Assembly (NCBI GenBank): GCA_023053685.1
Contig: JALIGW010000005.1
Coordinates: 52,908,742-52,972,741 of the forward strand
Origin: Diadophis punctatus similis
Lineage: Eukaryota > Chordata > Lepidosauria > Squamata > Dipsadidae
Length of the DNA: 64,000 nt
Direction: 5' to 3'
Shown: piece after piece, positions 10,641 through 24,759 of the stretch
Numbering within the stretch: position 1 is the stretch's first letter
Layout: each line of letters starts with the position of its first letter
Notes under the pieces: model-generated
Told to the model about the DNA's origin: nothing
Seen by the model: the letters and a program-made list of their open reading frames with translations, nothing else
Databases searched by the model: none
Program-made: the position numbers and the translations under genes

Positions 10641-11387
10641 GCATTTTATTTTATTTTATTTTATTTTTATTTATTTATTTTGTCAAGCATATATATGATT
10701 ACAAAGTATAAACATGATTGTGAATACATAAGATGTATAAGCATGGTTATGAGTACATGAGATGGTTACGAATACATGGGGACATTAGGACAGGGACGGT
10801 AAGGACGCTTGTGCGCTTATGCATGCTCCTTAAAGACCTCTGAGGAATGGGGTGAGGTAAACAGTAGACAGTCTAAGGTTAAAGGTTTGGGGGTTTGGGG
10901 AAGAAACTACAGAGTCAGGTAAAGTATTCCAGGCATTGACAACTCTGTTGCTGAAGTCGTATTTTTTGCAATCAAGTTTGGAGCAGTTTACGTTAAATTT
11001 GAATCTATTGTGTGCTCATGTATTGTTGCGGTTGAAGCAGTAGTGGGTTCTAAAACCCGTTGTTACTAGTTCGCACACGGGGGGTGCTTCTGCACATGCG
11101 GAGCCTCCCACTGCCACCACTTGTTCACAGAACCGGGCCGAACCAGGAGCAACCCACCGCTGGATTGAAGCTGAAGTAGTCATTGACAGGTAGGACATTG
11201 TAGCAGATAATTTTGTGTGCTACACTTAGGTCAGATTGAAGGTGGCGTAGTTCTAAATTTTCTAGGCCCAAAATTCAAGTCTGGTGGCATAAGGTATTCT
11301 GTTGTGAACAGAGGAGTGGAGGACTCTTCTCGTGAAATATCTCTGGACAGTCTCAATTGTATTAATGTCCGATATGTGCAAACTATT

Positions 11388-11390
<3 letters not shown>
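10641..11390 (-). pseudogene. CR1/L2-group LINE with (AAAT)n tail, 3' part
   Basis: The minus strand encodes a segment matching the LINE at 30601-34310 (motifs NTIETVQRYFTRRVLHSS and NRIPYATR), followed by the shared 3' UTR and a (TAAAA/TAAA)n tail at 10645-10682. Later reading frames are broken. A hAT MITE is inserted at 11038-11162. The 5' truncation abuts a (CT)n microsatellite. This is not the same family as the CR1 copies at 12.8 and 54.4 kb. Confidence 0.88.
11038..11162. mobile_element. hAT-type MITE nested in LINE
   Basis: A 125-bp element from CAGTAGTGGGTTCT to AGCAACCCACCGCTG with TSDs GGTTGAAG / GATTGAAG (one mismatch). It splits the LINE and so is younger than it. Confidence 0.88.

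Positions 11391-11464
<74 letters not shown>
11391..11464. repeat. (CT)n microsatellite
   Basis: About 35 CT units starting at the 5' boundary of the minus-strand LINE. The Ser-Leu and Arg-Glu frames are artefacts. Confidence 0.97.
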
Positions 11465-11470
<6 letters not shown>

Positions 11471-12705
11471 CCACCTCTGCCAATTGCTCTACCAACAATG
11501 AGGTACCTAACACAGCACAAGCCCTGTTAGGCCTGAATGTAGGATCTGATGCCTCTCTGAGGAAAAAAATAAAGTGGCTTTCAGGATTCATGTCCAGCCT
11601 TCTGAGGCTGGCAAACTCAGAAAATCAGAACCACTTGAATTTCAGAAGATACCTTTATTTCCTTTAAAGAAATGAAACAGAATGTTGAAAACCTACCCAA
11701 GTAATTCTGCTACACAACCTAGACTCAGTATAAAAAAGGCAGAGTTATGCTGAATCTCTTTCTCATGCTTCCCCTTCCTGAGATTCAAGAATCTCTTCTG
11801 AAGTACCCTATATATTCCCTTAACTCTCTCACTGATTCCTCTGTGTGCCCAAGCTCTGTTAGTCATTCCATCGCAGTATTATTTACTACATTAAATTAAA
11901 ATTCCCTTCATGACTGTCTTTTTTTAAAAAAAATGCCTAATAAACAAAACACCTGGTTGTTGGAATTATCTACCCACAGACTATTTTATCTATCAAAACT
12001 TAAGTTCAGAACTGCCAATAGAAAGTAATTATGTAACCTTTATTCCATGAAGTGTTTATCTCACAAGAACAGATACATCTGTGGAAATTGTAATTTAGAT
12101 TATTCTAATTGGTTTTAATCTCTTATCCAGTAAGCATTTTGAATAATTTTTATACATACGGCATTAGCAGTAGAAACCATAAATAAGCAAAATAATTGTC
12201 TGATGCTTTTTCTTACCCAGACAAGTGTTAAAGTTTTCACAATCCTAAGCAATTGATAATTGCAAAATATCTCTCATCTGACTCAAAATGTAATCACTTC
12301 TATAATCTGTTGTTTTGTGAATGGAGGTGGGGATGATAAGCCAAGAGGATGTTTGAAATCTTATAGCATCATGGCTTTTGTAGATTTACAAATTTTCATA
12401 ATTTCATGTGTTACTTTATGAAATAATTCATGCACTGGAAGAAGGCATGACAATAAGATGACTTTTGTTATTTGTGAACAATGTTCATCATCATCATCAC
12501 ATTCCTAGAGTTTTTCCTGCTTGGAGCAGGGTCTACTTTTCAAATCTTTTCAAATGAATGCCATCTTGAATGATCAAAAGTAGCGTCCGGATAATGTCGC
12601 ATTTTGGCAAAGATGGCTATAGATCCATAGGTTGCAACAACAACAAAACAAGGCTTGTTGCCTGGGCCTGGTGTTAGATTTGTGGACACAGCTAATTATG
12701 GATAG
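11465..12705. other. Unannotated AT-rich sequence
   Basis: No gene or repeat family recognised. A small (CAT)n run lies at 12488-12499. Confidence 0.5.
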
Positions 12706-12830
<125 letters not shown>

Positions 12831-13535
12831 GCAACCTACACCACTTCAGACAAATGGTTATCCAACATCTTCTTAAAAACTTCCAATGTTGGAGCATTCA
12901 CAACTTCTGGCGGCAAGCTGTTCCACTGATTAATTGTTCTAACTGTCAGGAAATTTCTCCTCAGTTCTAAGTTGCTTCTCTCCTTGTTTAGTTTCCACCC
13001 ATTGCTTCTTGTTCTACCCTCAGGTGCTTTGGAGAATAGTTTGACTCCCTCTTCTTTGTGGCAACCCCTGAGATATTGGAACACTGCTATCATGTCTCCC
13101 CTGGTCCTTCTTTTCATTAAACTAGACATACCCAGTTCCTGCAACCGTTCTTCATGTTTTATCCTCGAGTCCCCTAATAATCTTTGTTGCTCTTCTCTGC
13201 ACTCTTTCTAGAGTCTCAACATCCTTTTTACATCGTGGTGACCAAAACTGAATGTAGTATTCCAAGTGTGGCCTTACCAAGGCATTATAAAGTGGTATTA
13301 ACACTTCACGTGATCTTGATTCTATCCTTCTGCTAATGCAGCCTAGAACTGTGTTGGCTTTTTTGGCAGCTGCTGCACACTGCTGGCTCATATTTAAATG
13401 GTTGTCCACTAGGACTCCAAGATCCTTCTCACAGTTACTACTGTTCAGCAAGGTACCACATATACTGTACCTGTGCATTTTGTTTTTCTTGCCTAAATGT
13501 AGCACCTTACTTTTTTCGCCATTTATTTGGTACAC
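12831..13535 (-). pseudogene. CR1 LINE, ORF2 C-terminal part
   Basis: The minus strand encodes two CR1 ORF2 blocks in different frames. 13535-13152 has KVLHLGKKNKMH, QQCAAAAKKANTVLGCI and RPHLEYYIQFWSP. 13144-12836 has RRTRGDMIAVFQYLRGCHKE and a TINQWNSLPPEVV end. A small indel near 13145 breaks the frame. The reverse-transcriptase catalytic core is upstream of the truncation and absent. The same protein region is intact at 54432-56177. Confidence 0.95.
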
Positions 13536-14256
13536 ATAGTCAATATGATTAATGAACCCAGTTCATGTTTCAGGATTTCTGTGATCAAAAATAAAGTGAA
13601 TATTTTAGCATATAAAGCTAGTGAAGAAGCTTGTCCAATAATCCTCAACACATATGCAGTATAGGAGAACAGAGAACAGAAAAGAAATAAATATCACAAA
13701 TAAAATCAGTAGTCAGACAGCAATTCACTATATTCATATGTATTTACAGACAGTGATGTGATCATATTCAGTTACTTCTTCTGCCTTACATTAATTAAAA
13801 GGAATATTAAAATGGTCAGTAGTGAATTTTATTGGTTTCTAATATCCAAAACTATATCACAGTATTGATTCCATGTCCATTTTCCTCAGAAAAATTGCTC
13901 CCAATTTCTAGCTTGATGCCTTCACCAGTACACCAAATTGACTCTCTGCTGTCTCCCATAGTATAGTATTTAGAGACCAAATATGGCTGTCAGCTTCAAA
14001 ACATTATGCACTCCAGTTCTTCTTATATATCTATAATATTTCAATATTATAAAATAAATCTTCAATGACCTTTCTTCATATGAAAATCCTTATAAATGCA
14101 TCAATAATACAGTGGATTTTAGTAGTATCTCACCATAACTGCCATTTATTTTTCTCCTTTTCTCAAACTGATATCCTCCATACTGATGGATTATAACCTC
14201 AAGAATTCAATACTAGTCTTGAAAAGCCACCTTTACTCATGCTGTACGAGAATATA
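13536..14256. other. Unannotated AT-rich sequence
   Basis: No gene or repeat recognised. Confidence 0.5.
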
Positions 14257-14488
14257 GAACCTTGATGGTGCAGTGGTTAGAATGCAGTATTGCAGGCTAA
14301 CTCTGCCGACTGCCAGTAGTTCGATCCTGACTGGCTGAAAGTTGACTCAGCCTTCCATCCTTCCAAGGTCGGTAAAATGAGGACCCAGATAGTTGGGAGT
14401 AATATGCTGACTTTGTAAACTGTTTAGAGATGGCTGAAAAGCATTATGAAGCAATATAAAAGTCTAAGTTCTATTGCTATTGCTATTT
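14257..14488 (+). mobile_element. tRNA-derived SINE, family A
   Basis: Shows the tRNA-like head GGTGCAGTGGTTAGAATGC, a B-box-like TTCGATCCT, the conserved body around CTCAGCCTTCCATCC and an (ATTGCT)n tail. Diverged from the other copies. Confidence 0.9.
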
Positions 14489-15019
<531 letters not shown>

Positions 15020-15369
15020 ACTCATGCGCATATGTGTATTCCAACACTAGGAATTTATTTCCTGTTCACTGTGGGAAATATAATTATAGGTGACATGTTA
15101 ACCTTAGTTTATTTCTATTTGCCTTTTATATCGTTAAATATAGTTTTGCAATGTTATTTTTTATATACCTGACAATTTAAACATTTCAGTCAATGTCCTC
15201 CCTCACTGCTTGAAAAGAAGATTTCAATATGTTGTGGGATGTTAAAATCCTTGTTGCTGAGGGAGCTTAGTTTCAGCGGAAATCAGGAGAAAATAGTACA
15301 GTTGTATTTTAAGAGGAGTATGTACTCCTACTTATTCTTCAGTGATCAAATAGCATGCTTAGACAAAAA
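15020..15369. other. Unannotated sequence
   Basis: No gene or repeat recognised. Confidence 0.5.
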
Positions 15370-15535
15370 GAGAGCCAGTTTGGTCTAGTGGTTAAGGCTA
15401 GTAGGCAGGAGAATTTGAATTCAAATCCTACCTTAGCCATGAAAGTCAACTGGTAACTTTGGGCCAGTCACACTCTCTCAGCTCAACCACTTCACAGAGA
15501 CTAAGTTAAATAGGCAAAAATAGCTGGGTTAACAC
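15370..15535 (+). mobile_element. tRNA-derived SINE, family B
   Basis: Head GAGCCAGTTTGGTCTAGTGG, B-box-like ATTCAAATCC, then a GGGCCAGTCACACTCTCTCA body. This is the same family as 5399-5541 and 35976-36200. Confidence 0.87.
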
Positions 15536-18140
15536 TCTATGATTGATCTATAATCAATCATGTTACTAATAGTGGCAGTAATAATTTTTTTATTTCATTT
15601 GTATTAATGACTAAGTGAAGTACATAGAGTAAAATAATAACTGAAACAGCAATACATTACAATGAATCATAACATCATTACAGAAAACAAGGAGCCTTTT
15701 ATACTAAAAGATTCACAACATATAACAAGCTTCTGTGAATTTAAATGAGAAGTTAAAAAGGCACTTATTTTAAATCAACTTCATAGAAGCCCATGAAAAA
15801 TAGTTTTAAGTAATCCGATTCCCAGGATAAGCTACCACAAAACAAGTACCAGGTGAGGAGAAGCTCTTAACCCCAACATGGAAATTCACTGTAGAACCAA
15901 TTCCATAACCCCAAACTATCACCAAAATATTTGTGTTATTGTACCAGCTATGAATGGATGGCATCTCCCAATGGACAGAAAAAATAGGCTCAGATTTTGT
16001 TCCCATGTGTTGTACAGTTCTGGAAAAGCATGTGGCTTCTTTGGTCCATCTGTAAACAGGCAGTTAGTATTCATCTTCATTAGAGGATTGGTAAAAATAA
16101 AATAGTTCCTGCATATGAGGCAAGCTGGACATGCAAAAAAACCCATCTAGTTTGTTAATGTAAAAGAAGAGAGGTTGGGGTAGATGGGAGGCAAGGAAAA
16201 GGAAGGGAAATTCTCTCACTTTTGCTTTGGAGGAATTAGCTTTGGATTCAATTCCTAAACAAACTTCATCTGGACATATTTAAATCTTAGCATTTGTAAT
16301 AAAGCAACTTTGCTGATAACGGAATGGACAAAACCAGAGCTGTTATGCTCAGACAGAAAACATGCACAACACATCTATATCACTAAACAGCAAAACAAAA
16401 CAAATCTAAACCAAAACAAATTGCTGAAAAAAGGTAGAGACTATCAAAAGGAAAAAATACTGCCAGCTGCAATTCAAAGAGTATGCAATGTCTGCAATGT
16501 TTGCTTTGATGAATATGAATTTAAACAGAAAACTGTTTCCGCAGACATGAATCTGCTCTCACATTTTCCAAAATAATTGACTAGGATATGCTAATATTTG
16601 AAGAATATTAAAGATGTGTGTCTGATATCTAGGAAGGAAGATGTTAGTGCCTTTCTTTTCTTACCCAAGAAGTATATCACAAATAATGTATTGGCATTGC
16701 CCTCATGAGAGTACAGATTTGTGTGCATATCATAACAACTACTATATATTGGAGGGCAGTTGTACATGATTAACATTGTAAAAATTGAAACTCTCTTCTG
16801 CAGTTTTAATGACATTTTGTTTGGTAAGAGCAGCTTGCTGCAGCTCTGCAACTGTTTACACAACCATTACTCTGAAGTAGCTGTAGACTTCAAAACTTAA
16901 ACTTCCTTTCACTTTCTTTTATGCTCTGTAACCACAGTGAAATCATTTAGCCAGCATGAATTTCCCACACAGCCCTGACTGAAACTTGGACAATAGTTCT
17001 TTAGTTTATTTCCCCTGAGAAAAAAATGTTTTAGTGAGTAAGGCATCAGCTCAGTGTCACATTTTATTTCCTTGAATTGTTTGTATCCTGCCCCATTTCA
17101 GAAATCAAGACATACAGTATATAAGGACATAAGAAAAGTGGTGTAGGGTTAGATCAAAACTTGTCTCATCTGACACCCAGCTTCCATGCATCCAATAAAA
17201 TGGTTTAAGGAAATCCACAAATATGAAGTGAATGTAATAGGATATTTCTGCTTTCCCAGCAAGTAATATTGACACAAGGAAAGACAGAAGGAGAAAGGTC
17301 AATTCTTAAAGCTACAAAATTTCTATAGTAAGGAGAGCCAGTAAGGAGGGAGCAAGGCAAATACCCGAATGGAACAGTAACACAAAGTAACAATATCAAA
17401 ACATTTAATCTCTCATCAGAGGTGATGGAATAGTTTGGATTGTTTCTTCAGCCATGCAGCCTTGACTATCTCAAGGGGCAGTTGGGGACATTCAACTTTA
17501 CTTCCCTTATTGGTAATAATTAACCTGCTGATTGAGATTTCCAGGAATTATAGGAAACAAACATTCAAAATCCATAGCTTCCTCATCCCTCACAATGAAG
17601 GCAAGGGAAGGGATGCCAGGGAAAAATCTGGCTTTGATGGCTTATCAAATAAAACACTGTGGTTAATCAGCATGGAATTATTATTTGCTGAAAAATTATC
17701 TATAAAATACATAGAATTATGTGCAAACCATTTATATTTGGGAAATGTATTTCAACAAAGGAGAATATTTGTAGCTCAGGATTGAAATAACAACTCCTTG
17801 GTGATCTCGGAGCTTGATTGTTTTCATGCGGATGTTGCATTACCCAAACTGGGTAACATTATCAGTACTACTGATGGAAACGCATTCAGTAGGCAAAAAT
17901 GCATTCATTTTGGAAAAGCTGTGTACCAAAATGATTTATTTGGGAAAGATACATCCAAGGTTTGTTCATTTATTAAATTTATATGCTGCCTATCTCACGC
18001 TGAAAAGTGACTATATATCCAAAATTTGTTCAAAATAGAAATATCTATGGAGAGTATCAATCATCCAGGTCATGGTTGTCCCAAATGTGCTTTTTCAAAA
18101 GGTAACTGGACTTTCTTTGTTTTTCCTTCCTTCTCATCCA
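15536..18140. other. Unannotated sequence with weak CR1-like trace
   Basis: No gene recognised. Around 17105-17210 the string ATAAGGACATAAGAAAAGTG and following text faintly resemble a decayed CR1-group repeat common in reptiles. This is by eye only and uncertain. Confidence 0.4.
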
Positions 18141-18300
18141 AGAAACTTCTTCAATTAAGAAGCTGGAGATGCTGAAGCTCCAATACTGGCGGTTTTTAAG
18201 AAGAGATTGTATAGCTGTTTGTCTGAAATGATATAGGGTTTCCTGCTTGAGTAGGGGGTTGGACTAGAAGTCCTCCAAGGTCCCGTCCAACTCTGTTATA
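18141..18300 (+). mobile_element. CR1 LINE 3' end
   Basis: Plus-strand CR1 terminus, shown by TGTCTGAAATGATATAGGGT and TTGGACTAGAAGTCCTCCAA ending CCAACTCTGTTAT. It lacks the microsatellite tail seen on the two minus-strand copies. Extreme 5' truncation. Confidence 0.88.
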
Positions 18301-20370
18301 TGAAGCTTTGATGAAAAGGACACACAATTTATTATATCCGATTTTGAATGGTTCTTATATATACGATTTCACACATTGTTAAAGCAAGTGCAAGATGGGT
18401 CAAGATAAATTATAAGCCTCTGGTTTATAAATGTAATCTGAGTTGTCTACAGAAACTTGCATGAGGGTTTCTTCCATGTTGCTTTTCCATCACCCATGCA
18501 GGCTCCTCAATATCAAAAACATGGAATACTCAAATGAGCTGGTTTTTCACCTATCTTTTCCTTCACTGGTGGAAGAAAGTATGGGCAATTGAAGCTAATC
18601 ATTACAGGTGAGAGAATGGGATTTGTCTATGGACAACATAAAGATAATTTTAACATGTTCTGTTTGCTATCATGGGCAAAAAGACAATCCATAGAGCAAG
18701 ATAGGATGCATTGATTCCCATTTGCATCCTGCATAGGTTACTTTTGTCATTCAGTGAAAGAAAGAGGTTAGCCTTCTCCACTTAGTTTTGCATGGACAAA
18801 TTAATGGCTTCAGTTTGGGGGGGGGGATTTTTCTAAGGAAGATGGGGTTTTACCCCTCTGAAGCCTTGCTGCTTCCTGCTCCCACTTGGCTCACCAAGAC
18901 AGTTGAGGAACTGGATCTCATATTCAGACTAGATTTAGTTCCCCACTTCTAGAACAATAAATGCATAACATAAAGAAGATCAGACTTAAGAACATCTCCC
19001 ACAGATCTAAAGACCACTGATGGACAAACTAATTTATGTAGTTTGCAGAATTCGCAACACAATCACAAATGTCAGTCTCTAACCCACACCTTGTATTATC
19101 ATCACTTTTGTAGCTGTTACTGATTTTAACTCTGTGACTGATGCCTTTCATCTACGGTAATTCTTATAACATTGATACTATGGATCTCTATGAGAATATT
19201 ATTAGTAGTGTTTTTAAAATCTATTAAAATATGACTTGCATGAAGACTTGATTTGTCAAGCAAACAAAAATAAAATAAATGGTACACTAAGACTCTTAGC
19301 CATTTTCAAATTGTCTGTAGAACAAATCTAAGAAATGTAGTTCTAGAAGTTCTTTATTTTTACATTGATATAAAATTTTGCGCTTTTCATAAAACCCACA
19401 ATGAACAGTGTTGGTATAGCATAGGCTATATTTCTACCACTAAATGACTCACTGAATATACAACATCAAAAGTCACTTTGCCCTCCCGCCTCTTATGTTG
19501 CTCGTTCTCTTACCACCACACAAACTTTCTTTTCTTGCATTTTCAAAATAGAAACGTGATTGCACTGATCTCTCTACAGTACTTTGTAGATGAGAGCAAA
19601 CATCATGAATTGTAGAGTAAATGTAGCAGAAATGTGGCAGAGGTTGCTTCATCCCTAATGGTTGCTTGGAAATAAAAATATGGGCACGCAACATAAAACT
19701 TAATTGTTCATTCCAAAGAAAGTTCTCTCCATACATTGTTTATATATTAAATAATTTAGAAAAAACAGAAAGACATCTCTGTTCACAGTGTTTATCGAAA
19801 CATACCTTAGCAAATAGACATTTTAAAAGACCAAAATAATTGACATGTTCAACACTGCATGGTAAACACTTTCAGTATTAGAAGATAATTAAAGTAAGAA
19901 TGTCAAATACTTTATCATGAGAAATCATAAAAATTAATATAATAGAATTAGTAGACCATTTGAGACCAGACATTACTAGTCTAATATTTAAAAATACTAA
20001 AGCAAAAAGAAAGTTCCAATACTAATATAATATTTCCATCTTCATTCCAAAAATAGCAGGTAGTTCACCCATTTCTGTGCCTCATGGCTGCTTTGATGCC
20101 ATTATTTATCATACGCCTTCTTACTTTTTTCTTATCCTGGATTAGTCAAAATACATTGTCATGGATCACATAGTCACTGGAACTTTAATGAAGAACTATT
20201 CAACATGTTACAATATGACAGCATCACTGAGGAAAACTGGTCAAAAATAAGCATAATACTACCTAGATAAATCACAGAGAAAATTCCATCCAAGTTTCTA
20301 TAGCAAATAAGATGCTACCACCATTACAACAGAACATTTTTTTCTCATTCTCAGCAATTTCATCAACCTC
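18301..20370. other. Unannotated sequence
   Basis: No gene or clear repeat. A short TTTGTCAAGCAAACAAAAAT near 19252 might be a trace of an AAAT-tailed LINE. Confidence 0.45.
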
Positions 20371-20440
20371 AGAAACTGACTGAGGAATTCTGGGAGTTGA
20401 ATCCCACACTTGTTACCATTGCCAAGTTGAGAAACACTGC
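20371..20440. mobile_element. Half of the palindromic MITE
   Basis: Contains GAGGAATTCTGGGAGTTGAA and ends CCAAGTTGAGAAACACTG, matching one arm of the palindromic MITE at 6210 and 29879. Only one half is present. Confidence 0.6.
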
Positions 20441-20794
20441 AATTCAATCCTTACACAAGCTATGTTTTTTTAGGATTACCAAAACTGTTTCTAAAAACAG
20501 CAACCATTTTGTCATAGATCTAAATTATTCTTCTGCCTATAGTATACACAATGTTTTTGGAGTGACAAAAGCACTTTGTCTGACTATTACTTATTGACAT
20601 GGACCTTATAACTATTGATATATTTACAGCAATTCTTCAGATACAGTAGAATATATCCAAAATATAAACTGGTGAGCAGATTCAACTAAAAAATCCATTG
20701 GGAGGACCATTCAGTGAGATTATGGCTGTGCTGACATTTATTCTAGATACTAACTGTAATCCTGGTCGCCAAACCCTTAGCCAAAATGTGTTCT

Positions 20795-21092
20795 ATGGCA
20801 GAGTTTTTCAAACGGTGTTTCACAAAATCTTAGAGTTCTGTGATAACTTGATGAGGTTCCATTAAAGAGACCATGGGCGAAACGAAAAAAGGTGTCCTCT
20901 AATATGGCCAGGGACAGTTATAGAATTTTTTTGTGTGTGGGGGGAAGTGGGGCTTGTCACTGGCATTCAGAGCCCTCTCTCAGTGGTGTTTGTGCTCGTG
21001 ATTTATTGCTTTGCCTCTTGATCAAGAGTTCTAGGAATTTATTTTTTTAACCAGCAGGTTCCATACCCTGAAAACGTTTAAAAACTTTCTCT
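20795..21092. mobile_element. Possible decayed hAT-type element
   Basis: The start CAGAGTTTTTCAAACGGTG and the end ACGTTTAAAAACTTTCTCTG form an imperfect inverted terminal pair about 300 bp apart. No TSD is convincing, so this is tentative. Confidence 0.4.
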
Positions 21093-22500
21093 GCAATAAT
21101 GCATTGTTAGACACAGCAAAGCCCACAACCATTGCATCTCTGATCTACAGAATTCTTAAGAATGCTGGTTCACTCAGTCCTATTTTCACGATGACTTCAG
21201 AAAACACATTTTGCTTGCTTTAGATTTAGAGCACATCTCTAATGTTAAGGATCAAATTATCACAATGGTTGAAGTTGAGATGAACCTATGCTTTATATGT
21301 GATGTGCATACGTAAGACTGACAAGATTATACTGCAGTTGAGATTACACGACCAAATGTGGAATATTCAGGATTGAATACCTTCAAAATACTCAAATCCA
21401 CTCAAAGGTTTTGGAAGGACAAAAGACAAACCTAGATCATTTCCCAATCCAACCTATATCACAATGTCCTGTTACCTACAGTAAATAAATAATTCTTATT
21501 TAGATAATTATTGTAAATCTTACCATGGGAGAAGTGAAGATGCTATCCCTAAAGACCTTTAGTGTTGAAAAGATAGATAAGAAACAAAATGCAAACTTTT
21601 TTAAAAAAAGAAAACTGCTAGATCAGGTGTATAGAATATTCTTTAACCACATTGTTTATGAATAAATAGCATACATATTTAAGGTTTGTTAAAAATAGGT
21701 AAAGATATTGTAATAAGGTTTATGCTTTGAACATCAAAGCGTCCGATTCTTCAGCTAAGAATTCTCTCCTTTAGTCTGCCTTAATGTTTTGGTGTTATTT
21801 TTCAAACTGATAAAAAAAATGCATGAAGCTCTTCTGTTCCAGGCTTCTTCTTAAAAGCAAACAATATTAGCGGCAGCAGCAATTAGTCCTTTTGAAATAT
21901 TTGTTCTTAGGAATGAATGAATGAATATAGCATATAATGAAGACCTTAATGTTTCTGTTTTGCTTGCTTTCTTTTTACTAATAAGATCTAATCCAATAAA
22001 CAGTTCCATTATCCTCAATGTTTAACTCATTTAAGAGCTGTCATGTTGACTATATCCTTCATAAAATCTGCATTTTAGTTTCATTTTGCAAATACAGACA
22101 AGTGCAAACTCACTTCTTGTCTGAAGATTAAATCAGATTTTGTTCCAAGTTGCTTAAAGAAAGTTTTCTACACTCTCACACTCATCAGGCAGCTCCTTTC
22201 ATTTTCCAATTAGTGTGTGGTCTAGTTTTTCCGACACAGTATTACATACAGCTTCTGGAAAAGATCTTATACAAGTGTAGTCATTATTGCATAAGAAAAC
22301 ATGTGATTTATACTACAAATCTTAATGTACTTCATATGTTATATGCTGTGGTTCTTGAGAGCACTCCAGAAATATTGATCAACATATTACAGAGTAAGAC
22401 ATTATCTTCACTCAGATCACCCAATTTATCACCCAGATGCAAAGATTACATAGTTCTCTAAAATAAGTGATAGGTAAATTTCAAGGCATATCGTATGCAT
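21093..22500. other. Unannotated AT-rich sequence
   Basis: No gene or repeat recognised. Confidence 0.5.
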
Positions 22501-23100
22501 TATGTTTCAATCATTCAATCAAACAAACAACAAACAAACAAACAAACTTTATTATATGTCAGAGCAGAAACTTCCACACTGCAGTTGTGTTATGGGTCAG
22601 TCTGATGGACCCTTAGAGAAGAAAAGCTTGACAAGTTTTGACTATGCACCTTAGGAGCCTGTAGGCTTTCAGATATCTATAGATGAGACTCAGAAAGAGA
22701 GGGCCTGTTGGAGAGTGAATCTACAGTTCTGGAGCAATCAGTAATCAATCAAGCATCTAAATTAAACATTTTAGCCTTCTGTAAGGTTTTAAAGGTCTGG
22801 CTTTCCCCCCCCCACCCGCCCGCCCCCCAGCATAGGGAGAAGATTAGATAATATGATTAGCACAAATTGGAGCCATGTTTTTGTTATTTTAATGTTTTAC
22901 ATTTAAACTGGTTGAATTTTATAGTTTTAAAAATGATTTCCCCCCCGGGCTTTTAATTTTGGGTGTGAGCCATTCAGAATTAGTTGAGAGATGGGTGGTT
23001 ATATAAATAATTTAAATAAACAATAAATAAATAAATAAATAAACAAAATAAACAAACAAATAAATTAAAATAAATTAAAAATTAAAAAATTAAAAATTTA
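22501..23100 (+). repeat. Low-complexity A-rich runs and L2-like tail remnant
   Basis: A (CAAA)n run lies at about 22523-22546 and a C-rich run at 22806-22828. A GTGAGCCATTCAGAAT...GTTATATAAAT segment at 22962-23010 resembles a decayed L2/SINE 3' tail, followed by (AAAT)n. Confidence 0.55.
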
Positions 23101-23104
23101 AAAA

Positions 23105-23106
<2 letters not shown>

Positions 23107-23194
<88 letters not shown>

Positions 23195-23196
23195 TT
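23107..23196. repeat. (ATCT)n microsatellite
   Basis: About 22 perfect ATCT units in an A-rich region. Confidence 0.97.
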
Positions 23197-23404
23197 ACTG
23201 TGGAAGTAGAGCAGCAGTTACCTGAACAAGGGCAGGAAAAGATATACGGTGTCATACATACAAAACAAAAAACAAAAAAAAATCAAATCAGTACAATGAT
23301 GTTCTATGAGACTCCCTCCTCCCCCCCTCCAAAAAAAAAAGAAAACAGGAGCAGTATTTGGTACTAATAAAATATCACTCCACTCTGATTCTTGCATTAG
23401 TTTG

Positions 23405-24230
23405 CATAGAGTCCCTCCTTGGTTCTTGGGGGGGAGAAATTAGCTCCCTCAGAACGGGTCCGCAATTTGGGTGTCCTCCTAGACCCACAGCTAAAATTGG
23501 AGCAACATCTTTCAGCTGTGGCTAGGGGGACCTTTGCACAAGTTCGTCTTGTGCACCAATTGCGACCCTACTTGGAGAAGGAGGCACTTCTCACAGTCGC
23601 TCATGCCCTTATCCCCTCACGGCTGGATTACTGCAATGCGCTCTACATGGGGCTACCCTTGAAGAGTGTCCGGCAACTGCAATTGGTGCAAAATGCAGCT
23701 GCGCGAGCTGTGGTGGATGTACCTAGATGCACCCACGTAACACCTATTCTCCGCCAGCTGCATTGGCTGCCCATTAGTCTCCGGATCCAATTCAAGGTGT
23801 TGGTCGTTACCTTTAAAGCCCTACATGGCTCAGGGCCAGGTTACCTTCGGGACCGCATCCTGCCGCATACCTCCCTACGACCGGTTAGGTCCCACAGAGC
23901 GGGTCTCCTCCAGGTCCCATCGACCAAGCAATGCCGGCTGGCGGGGCCGAGGGGGAGAGCCTTCTCTGTGGGAGCCCCCTCCCTTTGGAACCAGCTCCCT
24001 CCAGAGATCAGGACTATCCCCACCCTGCTGGCCTTCCGTAAAGCGATAAAAACTTGGCTCTTCCGGCAGGCAGGGTATGAATGAAAGTTATTTTAAATCT
24101 GGACAGTATTTTTACATGGTTTTTTAACAAAATTGTTTTTTACTTTATGTTTTCTATACATGCTGTGAGCCGCCCAGAGTCCCTCGGGAGTTGGGCGGCA
24201 TAGAAATTTTAATAAATAAAATAAAATAAT
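23405..24230 (+). pseudogene. L2-clade LINE, ORF2 C-terminus and 3' end
   Basis: An open frame at 23419-24084 gives 221 residues of an L2-type ORF2 C-terminal region: RNLGVLLDPQLKLEQHL at about residues 15-31, SRLDYCNALYMGLP at about 67-80, LQLVQNAAARAV at about 87-98, ILRQLHWLPI at about 110-119, then SLWNQLPPEIRTIP and KTWLFRQAGYE at the end. The reverse-transcriptase core would lie upstream and is missing. The 3' UTR ends GTCCCTCGGGAGTTGGGCGG and an (AAAT)n tail near 24214. The unbroken frame suggests a fairly young insertion. The ATG at 23419 is not a real start. Confidence 0.94.
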
Positions 24231-24751
24231 AATAATAGAGCTATAGCACTTGGAGTCAGCTTGTTTGGTTTTCCTGAATTCTTATATTTCTGCAATTTAC
24301 AGTGAGATTTACAGCTACTATAAAGACCTCTGGCCTCCTGGACTTGTAATTGCTGGCACAGAGCCATTTTATCTGCTTTGAACTATGATAATAAATTTAA
24401 GGGTTATGCTCTGTATCCCAATACTGAAAACATTTATAATAACATACTACCTTATGATTTCCTTTCAGCTTTATGTTGTCATTGATTCTCCCTTAAAGCT
24501 TAAAATAAGATTGAGAAAGCTATGTTTCAGGGGGAAAGGAGTAGAATTATCAAACAGGAGCTTCTCTCTATCCTTTGCTTCTGCTCTCAAGTGGTTCTAC
24601 CATAGCCTGAGGGGGAAATGTCATTGCTTTAAAGAGCGGGAAGCAAATACTTGTGACTTCTTATTCTCTGAAGGATAGAAGTTGTATCTAAAACACTGCA
24701 TAGTTCTAATTAAAAATATACAATGTTTGTCCTTTTGTTATATACCAAATC
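24231..24751. other. Unannotated sequence
   Basis: No gene or repeat recognised. Confidence 0.5.
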
Positions 24752-24759
24752 TACTATAG

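Noticed and set aside
11217..11667. Ser-Leu and Arg-Glu repeat proteins (also at 14807-15050 and 56574-56891)
   Set aside because: These are (CT)n or (GA)n microsatellites translated on both strands.
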